Source of the DNA: Clostridia bacterium
Lineage (GTDB): Bacteria; Bacillota_A; Clostridia; Oscillospirales; CAG-272
Assembly: GCA_017547395.1 (NCBI GenBank)
Contig: JAFYPS010000076.1
Location: 1 to 16,530, forward strand
Direction of reading: 5' to 3'
Length of the DNA stretch: 16,530 nucleotides
Position 1 is the stretch's first letter. Each line of letters begins with the position of its first letter. The notes below the pieces were generated by a model. That model saw nothing but the letters and a program-made list of their open reading frames with translations. It did not search any database and was not told the DNA's origin. Made by a program: the position numbers and the translations under genes. Below are positions 1 to 7,337 of the stretch, piece by piece.

Positions 1-1953
1 CTCGTCGGGAGAGGGAACGATAAGTGCATCACCGGGGCCGTTAAGAGTGTGGTTGAAGGTGAGAATAGGATTGTACTTGTACTTTTCGTAAGGACCGAGA
101 GGGCTCTTTGCCACTGCGTATGCTTCACCGTAATGGCGCGCATAGCAAACGGTCGCGTAAATCATATAGTACAGTCCGTTATGCTTTCTTATAAAGCCGC
201 CTTCGCAAAGCGACCACGAGCCGTCGTTTTCATATTCCTTCTCGGGGAAAATAACGCGAGTATCTGTTTCGGGCTTTGCAATTACCTTGCCATCCTTGAA
301 CTCCACTTCCTCAAGCCAGATAGAGCCACCGTGCTCGGAGCGGGAGAATGACATATAGATTCTTCCGTCATCGTCGTAGAAGGGGTGACCGTCGATTTCG
401 TGGAAGATTCTCTTCGGGTCGTTTACAGGCTCAAGCGGACCGTCGTGAACGAATGGACCAAGTGGGGAGTCGCTTGTTGCATAGAATACGCTGCGGCAAT
501 GGCTGCCGTCATTTCTCACCGCGGCGAAGAAGAGGTAAAAACGGTTGTCGCTTTCGCAGTATGAAACGTTGGGGCTGAAGGATGAGCCGCCGATTGCGGT
601 TTCATTATACTCGTCTCTCCACTCAAAAATAACGGGACCGGGAGTAAAGTTTACAAGGTCGTCGGAGACGAATACTCTGAACACCTCTTTGCCGTTATGC
701 GAGGTGTTGTAAACGTAGAGATAGTACTTGCCGCCGTAGAAGAGACAGTCGGGGTCGGCACCCGGATTTATCGGGTTGGTATAGGTTATCTCCGGCAAAG
801 TGATTTTGCTTTCGGTCACTGCAAGATTTTCTGCATAGCTATCCTCAAGCCACATGCCGAAGCGGCCGTCGGTACCTTCAAGGGTGAACTCGAATTTAGG
901 GAATTCCTCACCGTTTTCAAGGTAGTTGTCATAGTAGCAGGAAACTATTCCGTCATGCACGTCAACGTAGGTGTTTACTGCGTTTTCGCGTACAATATTT
1001 TTCTTCTGTCCGAGCCACTTGTACTTTCCGTTTTCAATTTTATAAAGGAAAACGGTGTCCTCGTGAGCGTTTATTTCAAAGGTGTAGCCGTTTTTCTCGT
1101 CGGTCATTCCAAAATAAATACGGGAAATTCCCTTTGTTCCGAGGGCAAGGCTGATACGGTAGTTGCCGCAGAGCGCATCCTTGGAGAGAAGAGCTCCGTT
1201 TCCGCTGAGAGTTCCGTTTTTCTCGGTTATGCCGTTTGAAAGGAATTCGGTAGCTCCTGCGGTGAGCGTTTCGGTCATAACGGGAAGCTCGTCGTCCTCG
1301 ATAACGGTAATTTTAAAGTTTTCAAAATGACCTTTGTCCCAGTAATACTGTCTTAAACCTACGGTAGGCGTGAATTCCTTGTGCACGTCGAACTGATCGC
1401 TGCCGACCTCGTAGTTTGAAACAAAGAGAGGCTCGTCAATTCCGTAGCGGTCTTTTCCGTATTCAAAAACATAGAAAGTGAGAGCCTTGCTCGTCACCTT
1501 TACTCTGTAGTGAAGGCTTTTCAGGTCGTAGAATGCCAGCCGGCTTTTTACAAGTTCTGCTCTCCATCCGTATGCATCGAAAATTCCGAGCGAGGCTCCG
1601 TCGCCACCTTCACGGAGGGAGCAGGAATAGCCGAGAAAGTATGCGGGATTTTCTACTTTGACGTTGCTTTTTGCTCCGATGAGAATGCCTGCGGAAGTGC
1701 TTTTGTCGATATGGTCAACGTCAACGATATACGACTTTTTGTGGAATTCTTCGGGGAGAGTGTAGGAAACGAATGCGGACTTTCCGCTTGTTCCTTCGGG
1801 ACGGATAGCGCGGTCGGCTTTGATTATTCCACCGTCAAAGCGTATGCCTCCGTAAATTGAAAAAGAGGGATGCTCGTTTACGGGGACGTCATTTTTTGCT
1901 CCGCCTATATTAAAACCGTTTTTATCAAAATCTAAAACTGTAGTTTTTTTCAT
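1..1953 (-). CDS. GH43-type glycoside hydrolase with two N-terminal concanavalin-like modules (3' end cut by window edge)
   Basis: This frame is open for 651 codons from an ATG at 1953 to the window edge, with no stop, so the C-terminus is missing. A GGGAGG ribosome binding site lies 7 bases upstream of the ATG. Residues from about 395 form a five-bladed GH43 propeller. The block NPINPGADPDC carries the expected base (D400). The block EIDGHPFYDDDG gives the pKa-modulating Asp (D521), and SLCEGGF gives the general acid (E584). A GPGDA motif follows near the cut. GH43 enzymes are typically arabinofuranosidases, xylosidases or related exo-enzymes; the exact substrate cannot be read here. Residues about 50-220 and 235-385 look like two beta-sandwich (LamG/concanavalin-like) modules. 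There is no signal peptide, so it is probably cytoplasmic and acts on imported oligosaccharides. It is transcribed divergently from the SLH protein gene from its own strong promoter. Confidence 0.87.
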   Translation of the reverse strand, partial: MKKTTVLDFDKNGFNIGGAKNDVPVNEHPSFSIYGGIRFDGGIIKADRAIRPEGTSGKSAFVSYTLPEEFHKKSYIVDVDHIDKSTSAGILIGAKSNVKVENPAYFLGYSCSLREGGDGASLGIFDAYGWRAELVKSRLAFYDLKSLHYRVKVTSKALTFYVFEYGKDRYGIDEPLFVSNYEVGSDQFDVHKEFTPTVGLRQYYWDKGHFENFKITVIEDDELPVMTETLTAGATEFLSNGITEKNGTLSGNGALLSKDALCGNYRISLALGTKGISRIYFGMTDEKNGYTFEINAHEDTVFLYKIENGKYKWLGQKKNIVRENAVNTYVDVHDGIVSCYYDNYLENGEEFPKFEFTLEGTDGRFGMWLEDSYAENLAVTESKITLPEITYTNPINPGADPDCLFYGGKYYLYVYNTSHNGKEVFRVFVSDDLVNFTPGPVIFEWRDEYNETAIGGSSFSPNVSYCESDNRFYLFFAAVRNDGSHCRSVFYATSDSPLGPFVHDGPLEPVNDPKRIFHEIDGHPFYDDDGRIYMSFSRSEHGGSIWLEEVEFKDGKVIAKPETDTRVIFPEKEYENDGSWSLCEGGFIRKHNGLYYMIYATVCYARHYGEAYAVAKSPLGPYEKYKYNPILTFNHTLNGPGDALIVPSPDE

Positions 1954-1985
1954 AATATTCCTCCCTGCACAGAAATGCCAAGTAT

Positions 1986-2014
1986 ATTCTATCTTTCGAA
2001 ATCTCTTTTGTCAA
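1986..2014 (-). promoter_or_regulatory. Sigma-A promoter of the GH43 gene
   Basis: Read on the - strand, a perfect -35 box TTGACA (2009-2014) is separated by exactly 17 bases from the -10 box TAGAAT (1986-1991). The start codon follows about 33 bases downstream of the -10. The spacer contains an 8-base palindrome TTTCGAAA, a possible operator, but no regulator can be assigned to it. Confidence 0.8.
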
Positions 2015-2085
2015 CGAAATTTCACTTATTTTTCCTATTTATCATATTTTTGTGATTTTTACAATAAAATATTTTATTTTTGCTA

Positions 2086-2114
2086 TTTAAATGCGAGTTC
2101 ACGTGTGATATGAT
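2086..2114 (+). promoter_or_regulatory. Probable extended -10 promoter of the SLH protein gene
   Basis: TATGAT at 2109-2114 is preceded by TG one base upstream (2106-2107), an extended -10. The -35 region at the right distance is only TTTAAA (2086-2091), a weak match. The expected transcript start is near 2121, leaving about a 30-base leader with an AAAGGATGG ribosome binding site before the ATG at 2152. The approximately 200-base divergent intergenic region is very AT-rich and holds no gene. Confidence 0.55.
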
Positions 2115-2151
2115 TAATGTGTCAGAAAAATTCTGAAAGGATGGTTAATCT

Positions 2152-4818
2152 ATGAAAAAACTGATTTCTTTCATTTTGTGTGCAATAATCGCATTGTCTA
2201 TGGTAGTGCCCGCACTTGCTGCAGACGTTTTGCTGATTTCTCCAAATCCCAATGCTGCACCGTCCGTACCTGTTATAAAGACAGACTATGGCTGCGCAGA
2301 TATGCTTTATTCGCTTAAGCTTCTTAAAGGCAAGGGGAATTTTGCCGACGGAAGCGTTAATTTTGATATGAAGGGCTCGCTCACGAGAGCGGAAGCAATA
2401 GTTCAGGTAATACGGTTTCTCGGTGTTGAAAAAGAGGTTACAAGCGGCAGCTTCACTCACCCGTTTACCGACGTACCCGCCTGGGCAAACAACTACATAG
2501 GCTACGCGTATGCCAATAAAATTACAAGCGGAACGGGTGCTTCCACTTTCAGTCCCTCCGACCCTGTCAGCGCGGCACAGTTTACGACTCTTATGCTCCG
2601 CGCAATCGGATACAGCGATGCAAACGGTGACTTCACCTGGCAAAATCCCTTCGGCCTTTCAAAGCTTATCGGTATGACGAGATATTCCGAGGCTCCGGAT
2701 GAATTTGTACGCGGTGATGCTTTCCGCACCTGTATGCGCGCTCTTTATTCAAAGGCAAAGAGCGGCGAAAAGGTTTATACAAAGCTTATTAATGCAGGCG
2801 TGTTTACTTTTGACGAGCTTAACAGCGCGGCAGAGGCGGCAAAGGACAAGACAGAGCCTGTTCAGGAAGGTTTTTACGTAATTTCCGAGAAGGATTATCT
2901 CGATAAGACTACTGCGGGCTTCCTTTCACAGCTTGCGGGCTTCTTCAGCGGCTATGAGTTTGTACGCTCGGGAGGCGCGCTCGTTGTCGGAATGCCCGAG
3001 GAATGGTATGAATTCCTTGCAGGTCCCTATGCAGGTCTTAACCCGTATTCTTCAAGAGAAGACCGCCTTACTGAGAACGGTGAAACGGGTATGTGGGAAA
3101 TATGGATGGACGACGACTATTCCATAGATATTCTTGACCAGTATATTCTCCGTGATATGTATAAAAACCACGGTACGTTTACCTCGAAAGTAATTACCGA
3201 CGGTTGGGCAAACTACGACGTCTACGATATGGGTGGCGGCAACCGCTATCAGGGCGCGTATGCGCTTGCAAAGAACAACCGCTATCTCCCCGAGTTCTGC
3301 GGAAGTGCAGAGTTCGGCAACAAGTACAGCGCACTTACCGAGCCCTGGATAGGCAACGAAATGACGGGTATGAACGCGGCGGGTCTTCCCAACCTTGCGG
3401 TAAAGCTTGCCGATGCTTTCGGTTCCGTTACGGGCGACAGAGAGAACGTTGAGTGGACAAAGTACGTTACCGCTATGTATGCTATGGCGTATTTTGAAAG
3501 CGACGTTCCTACCCTTATTGTCCGTGCGGCAAACGTTTTCGGTGAAAAGGAGATGGAGCGCGAGGTAATAGACCTTTGCTTCGAGCTTTACGAAAAGTAT
3601 CCCGACGACTGGCAGACCGCAATGAGAACTCTTGAAAAGACGGTGCTTCGCCGTCACGACCGCAGAAGCGAAGAGGGACTTCAGCTTGAGCTTAACGTAA
3701 ACAACGGTCTTATGATTCTCGGTATGCTTTACGGTGACGGCAACTATGACGACACCTGCAAGTATATTTCGCTTGGCGGATACGACGGTGACTGTACTGC
3801 GGCGATCGGTCTTGGCATTGTTGGCGTTACCAAGGGTATGGCGGGACTTCCCGAAAAGGTTAACGAGATGCTGTGGCAAAACGGCAAGGGTTATATCATC
3901 AACCGTCCTATTCCCGATATGGACCAGATGTACTGGATGTGTATGTTTAGTCTTCCCGAAAAGTTGTATATGTCGGATATAATCAATATGTACCGCGACA
4001 ACTTTGTATGGCTTCTGAGGGAAAACGGCGGAAAGGTTGAAAACGGAAACTACTATATTCCCTCCGAGGAAATCAGAACTCCCGACGTACTTTATTTTGA
4101 CGATTTTGAGGACGGCAGTCTTGAAGGATATACGGCAGGCACCGGTGCTCTTGTAAGCAACCCCATTTACGAGGGTGAAAAGTCACTCAAGGTTAACGGT
4201 GGCGAGGCGTACTTTACTGCAAGCGGTCTTAAGGTCGGACAGAAATATAAGTTCCTTTCCTTTGTTCTTACCGATAAGGACGGAGAGGCAGAGGTGTTTG
4301 CACGTGCAAAGGGAGAAGACGGTGTGTTTGCAACCGTACAGAACTATCACGAGTATTATATAAAGCGCGAGCTTGTGTTCACCGCTACTGCGGAAACTAT
4401 GGAAATAGGTATCCGCGTAGGTAAAGGAGCATTTGCGCTTATCGACCGTCTTACACTTTGCAGAATCGACGAGGTAAAGGCAGGCGAGGTCAAGTTCTCC
4501 GCCCCCTCCGAAGATAACACCTATAAGGGAACTGTAAACTTTGAGGTGACAAGTGACAAGCGTACCGAGGTGCTTTTAAAGGTCGGATATGCGAACAACC
4601 TCGGCAATATTCTGAACGTTGCGGTTATGGTAAACGGTGTCAAGTTCAATACGGTACCTTTTTCCATGACAGGTGCAGACGTTACGGGCGGTATGGCAGA
4701 CTTTGCATACGTTCCCGTTGTGCTTAAAGAGGGAACAAACAAGATTTCGCTCATCGTCGGCAGAACTCCCGTTACGCTCACCTCGGTCGAGCTTGTAACT
4801 CTTACGGAAACATACTGA
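2152..4818 (+). CDS. Secreted SLH-anchored protein with ADP-ribosylglycohydrolase (DraG-like) domain
   Basis: This is an 888-residue exoprotein. Residues 1-23 form a signal peptide with a KK n-region, a hydrophobic core and ALA-A cleavage. Three SLH repeats follow (about 48-92, 103-155 and a degenerate one at 158-220), which normally bind secondary cell-wall polymer. Residues about 248-622 match the ADP-ribosylglycohydrolase fold. They start with DKTTAGFLSQLAGFFSGYEF, followed by an acidic metal-binding motif WMDDDY (D320-D322). The helix pair FESDVPTLIV and EKYPDDW is typical of the family. The second metal motif is GGYDGDCTAA (D545, D547, C548, T549). Two beta-sandwich modules (about 644-772 and 773-888) end the protein and look like carbohydrate-binding modules. 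Known relatives remove ADP-ribose from proteins or small molecules using two Mg2+ ions. The substrate of a cell-surface member is unknown and could be a glycan-linked furanoside. It lies alone between its own promoter and terminator. Confidence 0.83.
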   Translation: MKKLISFILCAIIALSMVVPALAADVLLISPNPNAAPSVPVIKTDYGCADMLYSLKLLKGKGNFADGSVNFDMKGSLTRAEAIVQVIRFLGVEKEVTSGSFTHPFTDVPAWANNYIGYAYANKITSGTGASTFSPSDPVSAAQFTTLMLRAIGYSDANGDFTWQNPFGLSKLIGMTRYSEAPDEFVRGDAFRTCMRALYSKAKSGEKVYTKLINAGVFTFDELNSAAEAAKDKTEPVQEGFYVISEKDYLDKTTAGFLSQLAGFFSGYEFVRSGGALVVGMPEEWYEFLAGPYAGLNPYSSREDRLTENGETGMWEIWMDDDYSIDILDQYILRDMYKNHGTFTSKVITDGWANYDVYDMGGGNRYQGAYALAKNNRYLPEFCGSAEFGNKYSALTEPWIGNEMTGMNAAGLPNLAVKLADAFGSVTGDRENVEWTKYVTAMYAMAYFESDVPTLIVRAANVFGEKEMEREVIDLCFELYEKYPDDWQTAMRTLEKTVLRRHDRRSEEGLQLELNVNNGLMILGMLYGDGNYDDTCKYISLGGYDGDCTAAIGLGIVGVTKGMAGLPEKVNEMLWQNGKGYIINRPIPDMDQMYWMCMFSLPEKLYMSDIINMYRDNFVWLLRENGGKVENGNYYIPSEEIRTPDVLYFDDFEDGSLEGYTAGTGALVSNPIYEGEKSLKVNGGEAYFTASGLKVGQKYKFLSFVLTDKDGEAEVFARAKGEDGVFATVQNYHEYYIKRELVFTATAETMEIGIRVGKGAFALIDRLTLCRIDEVKAGEVKFSAPSEDNTYKGTVNFEVTSDKRTEVLLKVGYANNLGNILNVAVMVNGVKFNTVPFSMTGADVTGGMADFAYVPVVLKEGTNKISLIVGRTPVTLTSVELVTLTETY

Positions 4819-4823
4819 TTTTT

Positions 4824-4883
4824 AAAAATAAAGGCAAGTTTTTTTAAAAAATAAAGGCAAGTTTTTCTTGCCTTTATTTTTTT
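4824..4883 (+). terminator. Intrinsic terminator with duplicated left arm
   Basis: The left arm AAAAAATAAAGGCAAG (4846-4861) pairs with CTTGCCTTTATTTTTT (4867-4882) around a TTTTT loop, and the T-run doubles as the 3' arm. A second, almost identical left arm, AAAAATAAAGGCAAG, lies immediately upstream (4824-4838), so the same right arm could pair with either copy. It ends the SLH protein gene transcript. The right arm also supplies the -35 box of the next promoter. Confidence 0.85.
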
Positions 4884-4895
4884 GAGTGGTATAAT
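4868..4895 (+). promoter_or_regulatory. Promoter of the MATE gene, embedded in the preceding terminator
   Basis: TATAAT (4890-4895) is preceded by TG at 4887-4888, a consensus extended -10. A 4/6 match to the -35 box, TTGCCT (4868-4873), sits 16 bases upstream and lies within the right arm of the terminator hairpin. Transcription would begin near 4902. This rules out the upstream in-frame TTG at 4882 as the translation start of the next gene. Confidence 0.75.
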
Positions 4896-4929
4896 CAAAG
4901 TGGATATTGCTTTAGAGAGAGGTTCGGAT

Positions 4930-6258
4930 ATGTTATTTTCGAAAAAGGATATGTGGCGGATAATTTTTCCGTTGTTTATTGAACAGATTCTTGCGGTAAC
5001 TATCGGACTTTTTGACTCAATGATGGTTTCAAATGCGGGAGACGCGGCAGTTTCGGGCGTCTCGCTCGTTGACAGTATAAACATCCTTTTAAGCAACGTG
5101 TTTGCGGCACTTGCAACGGGCGGTGCGGTGGTTTGCTCGCAGTTCCTTGGCAGCAGGGATTTCAAAGCCGCGCGTTCCTCCGCAAAGCAGCTTATTTATT
5201 CTTCGACTTTTATTTCAATTATAATAATGGCGGTGGCGCTTGTCTTCCGCGCACCGATTCTCAACCTTGTTTTCGGCAAGGTGAGTGCCGACGTTATGGA
5301 AAATGCTCTTATTTATTTTCTGTTTACAGCACTGTCATACCCTTTCCTTGCGGTTTACAACAGCGGTGCCGCGATATTCCGTTCAATGGGCAACTCCAAA
5401 ATCTCAATGCTCGTGTCACTGCTTATGAATGCTATTAACGTGTCGGGCAACGCGATACTCATTTTCATTTTCGATATGGGTGCTGCGGGCGCGGCTATTG
5501 CAACGCTTTTATCCCGAATCGTCGGCTCGGTTATTATGACGGTACTTCTCTATAACAGGGAAAACGCTATTTATATCGAGAAACTGCTTTCCTACAAGCC
5601 TGACTATGCGTTGATAAAGAAGATACTCGGTATAGGTATTCCGAGCGGACTCGAAAACGGAATGTTTCAGTTCGGTAAGATTCTTACGCAGAGCGTAATT
5701 TCCACGTTTACAACCGCCGTTATCGCCGCAAATGCTATTGCAAATACGCTCGCTTCTTTTGTATATGCGGGTGGCGGAGCGTTCAGCCTTGCAACGATAA
5801 CGATAGTCGGCAGATGTATCGGTGCGGGAGAGGAAACGCAGGCAAAGCAGTATACACGGCGCATTATCGGAACCGAGTATATAGCAATGCTTGGTATAAC
5901 GCTCTTTTTGACTGTTTTTGCAGAGCCGATTATCGGGCTTTACAGACTGAGCGATGAAACCAATATAATTGCACTTGAGCTTATACTTATTCACAACCTG
6001 ATGTCCGTTCTTATATGGCCGATCGCTTTTACATTGCCGAACAGTTTCCGTGCGGCAAGCGACGTTAAATTCCCACTTGCAGTATCTGTATTTTCGATGT
6101 GGATATTCCGTGTCGGCTGCAGCTACATTTTTGCTTACGGATTAAATATGGGCGCGCTTGGCGTATGGGTTGCAATGTACGTAGACTGGGTGTTCAGAAC
6201 GATACTGTTTTTCGTGCATTTTTTGCGCGGAAAATGGGTTTCAAAGTACAGAACCTGA
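4930..6258 (+). CDS. MATE-family multidrug/metabolite exporter
   Basis: This 442-residue, strongly hydrophobic protein has about 12 predicted membrane helices in the two-lobe arrangement of MATE (MatE, PF01554) transporters. Family-typical stretches are the N-terminal IIFPLFIEQILAVTIGLFDS, the loop GDAAVSGVSLVDSI, the ALATGGAVVCSQFLG helix and YNSGAAIFRSMGNSKISM at the end of the first lobe. The second-lobe counterpart is FTTAVIAANAIANTLASF. MATE proteins export cationic drugs or metabolites in exchange for Na+ or H+. The substrate here is not evident. The start at 4930 is chosen because it has a GAGAGAGG ribosome binding site 7 bases upstream, whereas an upstream in-frame TTG (4882) precedes the transcript start. 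It is probably monocistronic, with a hairpin directly after the stop. Its presence beside glycan genes may be coincidental. Confidence 0.9.
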   Translation: MLFSKKDMWRIIFPLFIEQILAVTIGLFDSMMVSNAGDAAVSGVSLVDSINILLSNVFAALATGGAVVCSQFLGSRDFKAARSSAKQLIYSSTFISIIIMAVALVFRAPILNLVFGKVSADVMENALIYFLFTALSYPFLAVYNSGAAIFRSMGNSKISMLVSLLMNAINVSGNAILIFIFDMGAAGAAIATLLSRIVGSVIMTVLLYNRENAIYIEKLLSYKPDYALIKKILGIGIPSGLENGMFQFGKILTQSVISTFTTAVIAANAIANTLASFVYAGGGAFSLATITIVGRCIGAGEETQAKQYTRRIIGTEYIAMLGITLFLTVFAEPIIGLYRLSDETNIIALELILIHNLMSVLIWPIAFTLPNSFRAASDVKFPLAVSVFSMWIFRVGCSYIFAYGLNMGALGVWVAMYVDWVFRTILFFVHFLRGKWVSKYRT

Positions 6259-6260
6259 AA

Positions 6261-6297
6261 ATAAAGCCTTGCAGTTTGCAGGGCTTTATCTTTAAAA
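6261..6297 (+). terminator. Hairpin terminator with weak T-run after the MATE gene
   Basis: ATAAAGCCTTGCA (6261-6273) pairs with TGCAGGGCTTTAT (6277-6289) across a GTT loop, a 13-base stem with one mismatch. The following bases are only CTTTAAAA, so termination may be partial. The remaining bases to 6412 are AT-rich and hold no gene. No promoter there is convincing: TTTAAA (6291-6296) and TATAAG (6316-6321) are 19 bases apart. Read-through into the aldolase unit is therefore possible. Confidence 0.65.
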
Positions 6298-6412
6298 GCG
6301 ATATAACTGAGCGCATATAAGAGTATATCCGTATGCGTACGAGTTCTTCGGTGCAAAGGAAAATACATCTTTCAACAAATACAGAAAAACAAAGCTATAG
6401 ATTGGAGTAACT

Positions 6413-7327
6413 ATGAAACTTAACGGTGGCGTAATTCCCGTGATGCTTGTCGCATACGGTAAAGACGGAAAAATCGATCTTGGCGCGCAGAGTGCACTCC
6501 TTGACTGGTATGAAAGCCGCGGTGTGCACGGACTTTTCTCACTTTGTCAGTCTACGGAAATGTACTGGCTGAGCGAGGATGAAAAAGTGGAGATAGCCAA
6601 GCTTGTTTATAAAAAGCTTGGCGGCAAAATGCCTATAGTTTCATCGGGAATAACGTCGCAGAACGTTGACGAACAGATTGAACAGGCAAAGAGAATATAT
6701 TCATACGGCTCGGATGCAATGGTGTTTATCCGAAACGGACTTGGAGAGAGCGAGGATGATTTCAAGAGAAATCTTGAAAAAATCTGTCGCGAGCTTCCAA
6801 AAGATATGGACCTTGGCATTTACGAATGCCCGTATCCCCACTGGCAGCACCTTACTGACGGCGAGTTTGAGGCACTTATCAAAACCGACCGTTTCCGCTT
6901 TATAAAGGATACCGTTTGTGACGTAGCGGCTATGAAAAGACGTTACGAAATCAATCAGAAAAACGGCGGCAAGGTGGGACTTTACAATGCAAACTGTGCA
7001 ACGTTTCTCGACACACTCCGCTTCGGGTACGATGGCTTTTCGGGTGTAATGGCAAACTTCCACCCCGAGCTTTACGTCTGGATGTATGAGCATAAGGATG
7101 ACCCGCGCTCGGATATTATAGATGCATATGCGGGTCTTATGTCGGTTATAGAAACGCGAAGCTATCCGATTTGCTGCAAGAGATATCTTGCAAAGTACGA
7201 GGGGCTGCCTTTTACGGATTTTTGCCGTTCCAAAAAAGACGAAACAAAGCCTGCTGTGATGAAGGAACTTGAGGATTTATATAAGCTTACGCTTATTGCC
7301 CGTGACGTTGCGGAAATAAAGGTATAA
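6413..7327 (+). CDS. Dihydrodipicolinate synthase / N-acetylneuraminate lyase family aldolase
   Basis: This 304-residue protein has the usual length of this class I (Schiff-base) TIM-barrel family. The Schiff-base lysine is K165 in FRFIKDTVCD and the catalytic tyrosine is Y137 in LGIYECPYP. The family's carboxylate-binding loop (GSTGE or GTTGE in characterised members) appears as CQSTE at 45-49, with Thr in place of the second Gly. The arginine that follows the YNxP motif in true DapA is absent, so lysine biosynthesis is unlikely. The reaction is probably retro-aldol cleavage or dehydration of a 2-keto acid sugar, but the substrate is not determined by sequence. The start is supported by a TTGGAG site 7 bases upstream. 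The next gene, a sialidase-like propeller, begins 10 bases after the stop, which makes a sialic-acid-like or other ulosonic-acid substrate an attractive but unproven idea. Confidence 0.85.
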   Translation: MKLNGGVIPVMLVAYGKDGKIDLGAQSALLDWYESRGVHGLFSLCQSTEMYWLSEDEKVEIAKLVYKKLGGKMPIVSSGITSQNVDEQIEQAKRIYSYGSDAMVFIRNGLGESEDDFKRNLEKICRELPKDMDLGIYECPYPHWQHLTDGEFEALIKTDRFRFIKDTVCDVAAMKRRYEINQKNGGKVGLYNANCATFLDTLRFGYDGFSGVMANFHPELYVWMYEHKDDPRSDIIDAYAGLMSVIETRSYPICCKRYLAKYEGLPFTDFCRSKKDETKPAVMKELEDLYKLTLIARDVAEIKV

Positions 7328-7337
7328 GGAGAGAACT

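Noticed and set aside
697..1239. 180-codon + strand open frame in the left end
   Set aside because: It is antisense to the GH43 reading frame, which has catalytic motifs in the right order and a promoter.
2098..2108. CACGTG-centred imperfect palindrome near the SLH gene promoter, as an operator
   Set aside because: It is short, imperfect and not seen elsewhere in the window, so chance is likely.
3052..3879. 275-codon open frame on the - strand inside the SLH protein gene
   Set aside because: It is antisense to the conserved DraG-fold domain and has no domain or promoter, so it is a codon-bias shadow.
4882..4929. Upstream TTG start for the MATE protein
   Set aside because: The TTG lies in the terminator tail and before the -10 box, so it would not be on the transcript. 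The ATG at 4930 has a ribosome binding site.
6413..7327. Assignment as dapA or nanA
   Set aside because: The carboxylate loop differs from both (CQSTE) and the DapA arginine after the YNxP motif is absent, so no gene symbol is given.
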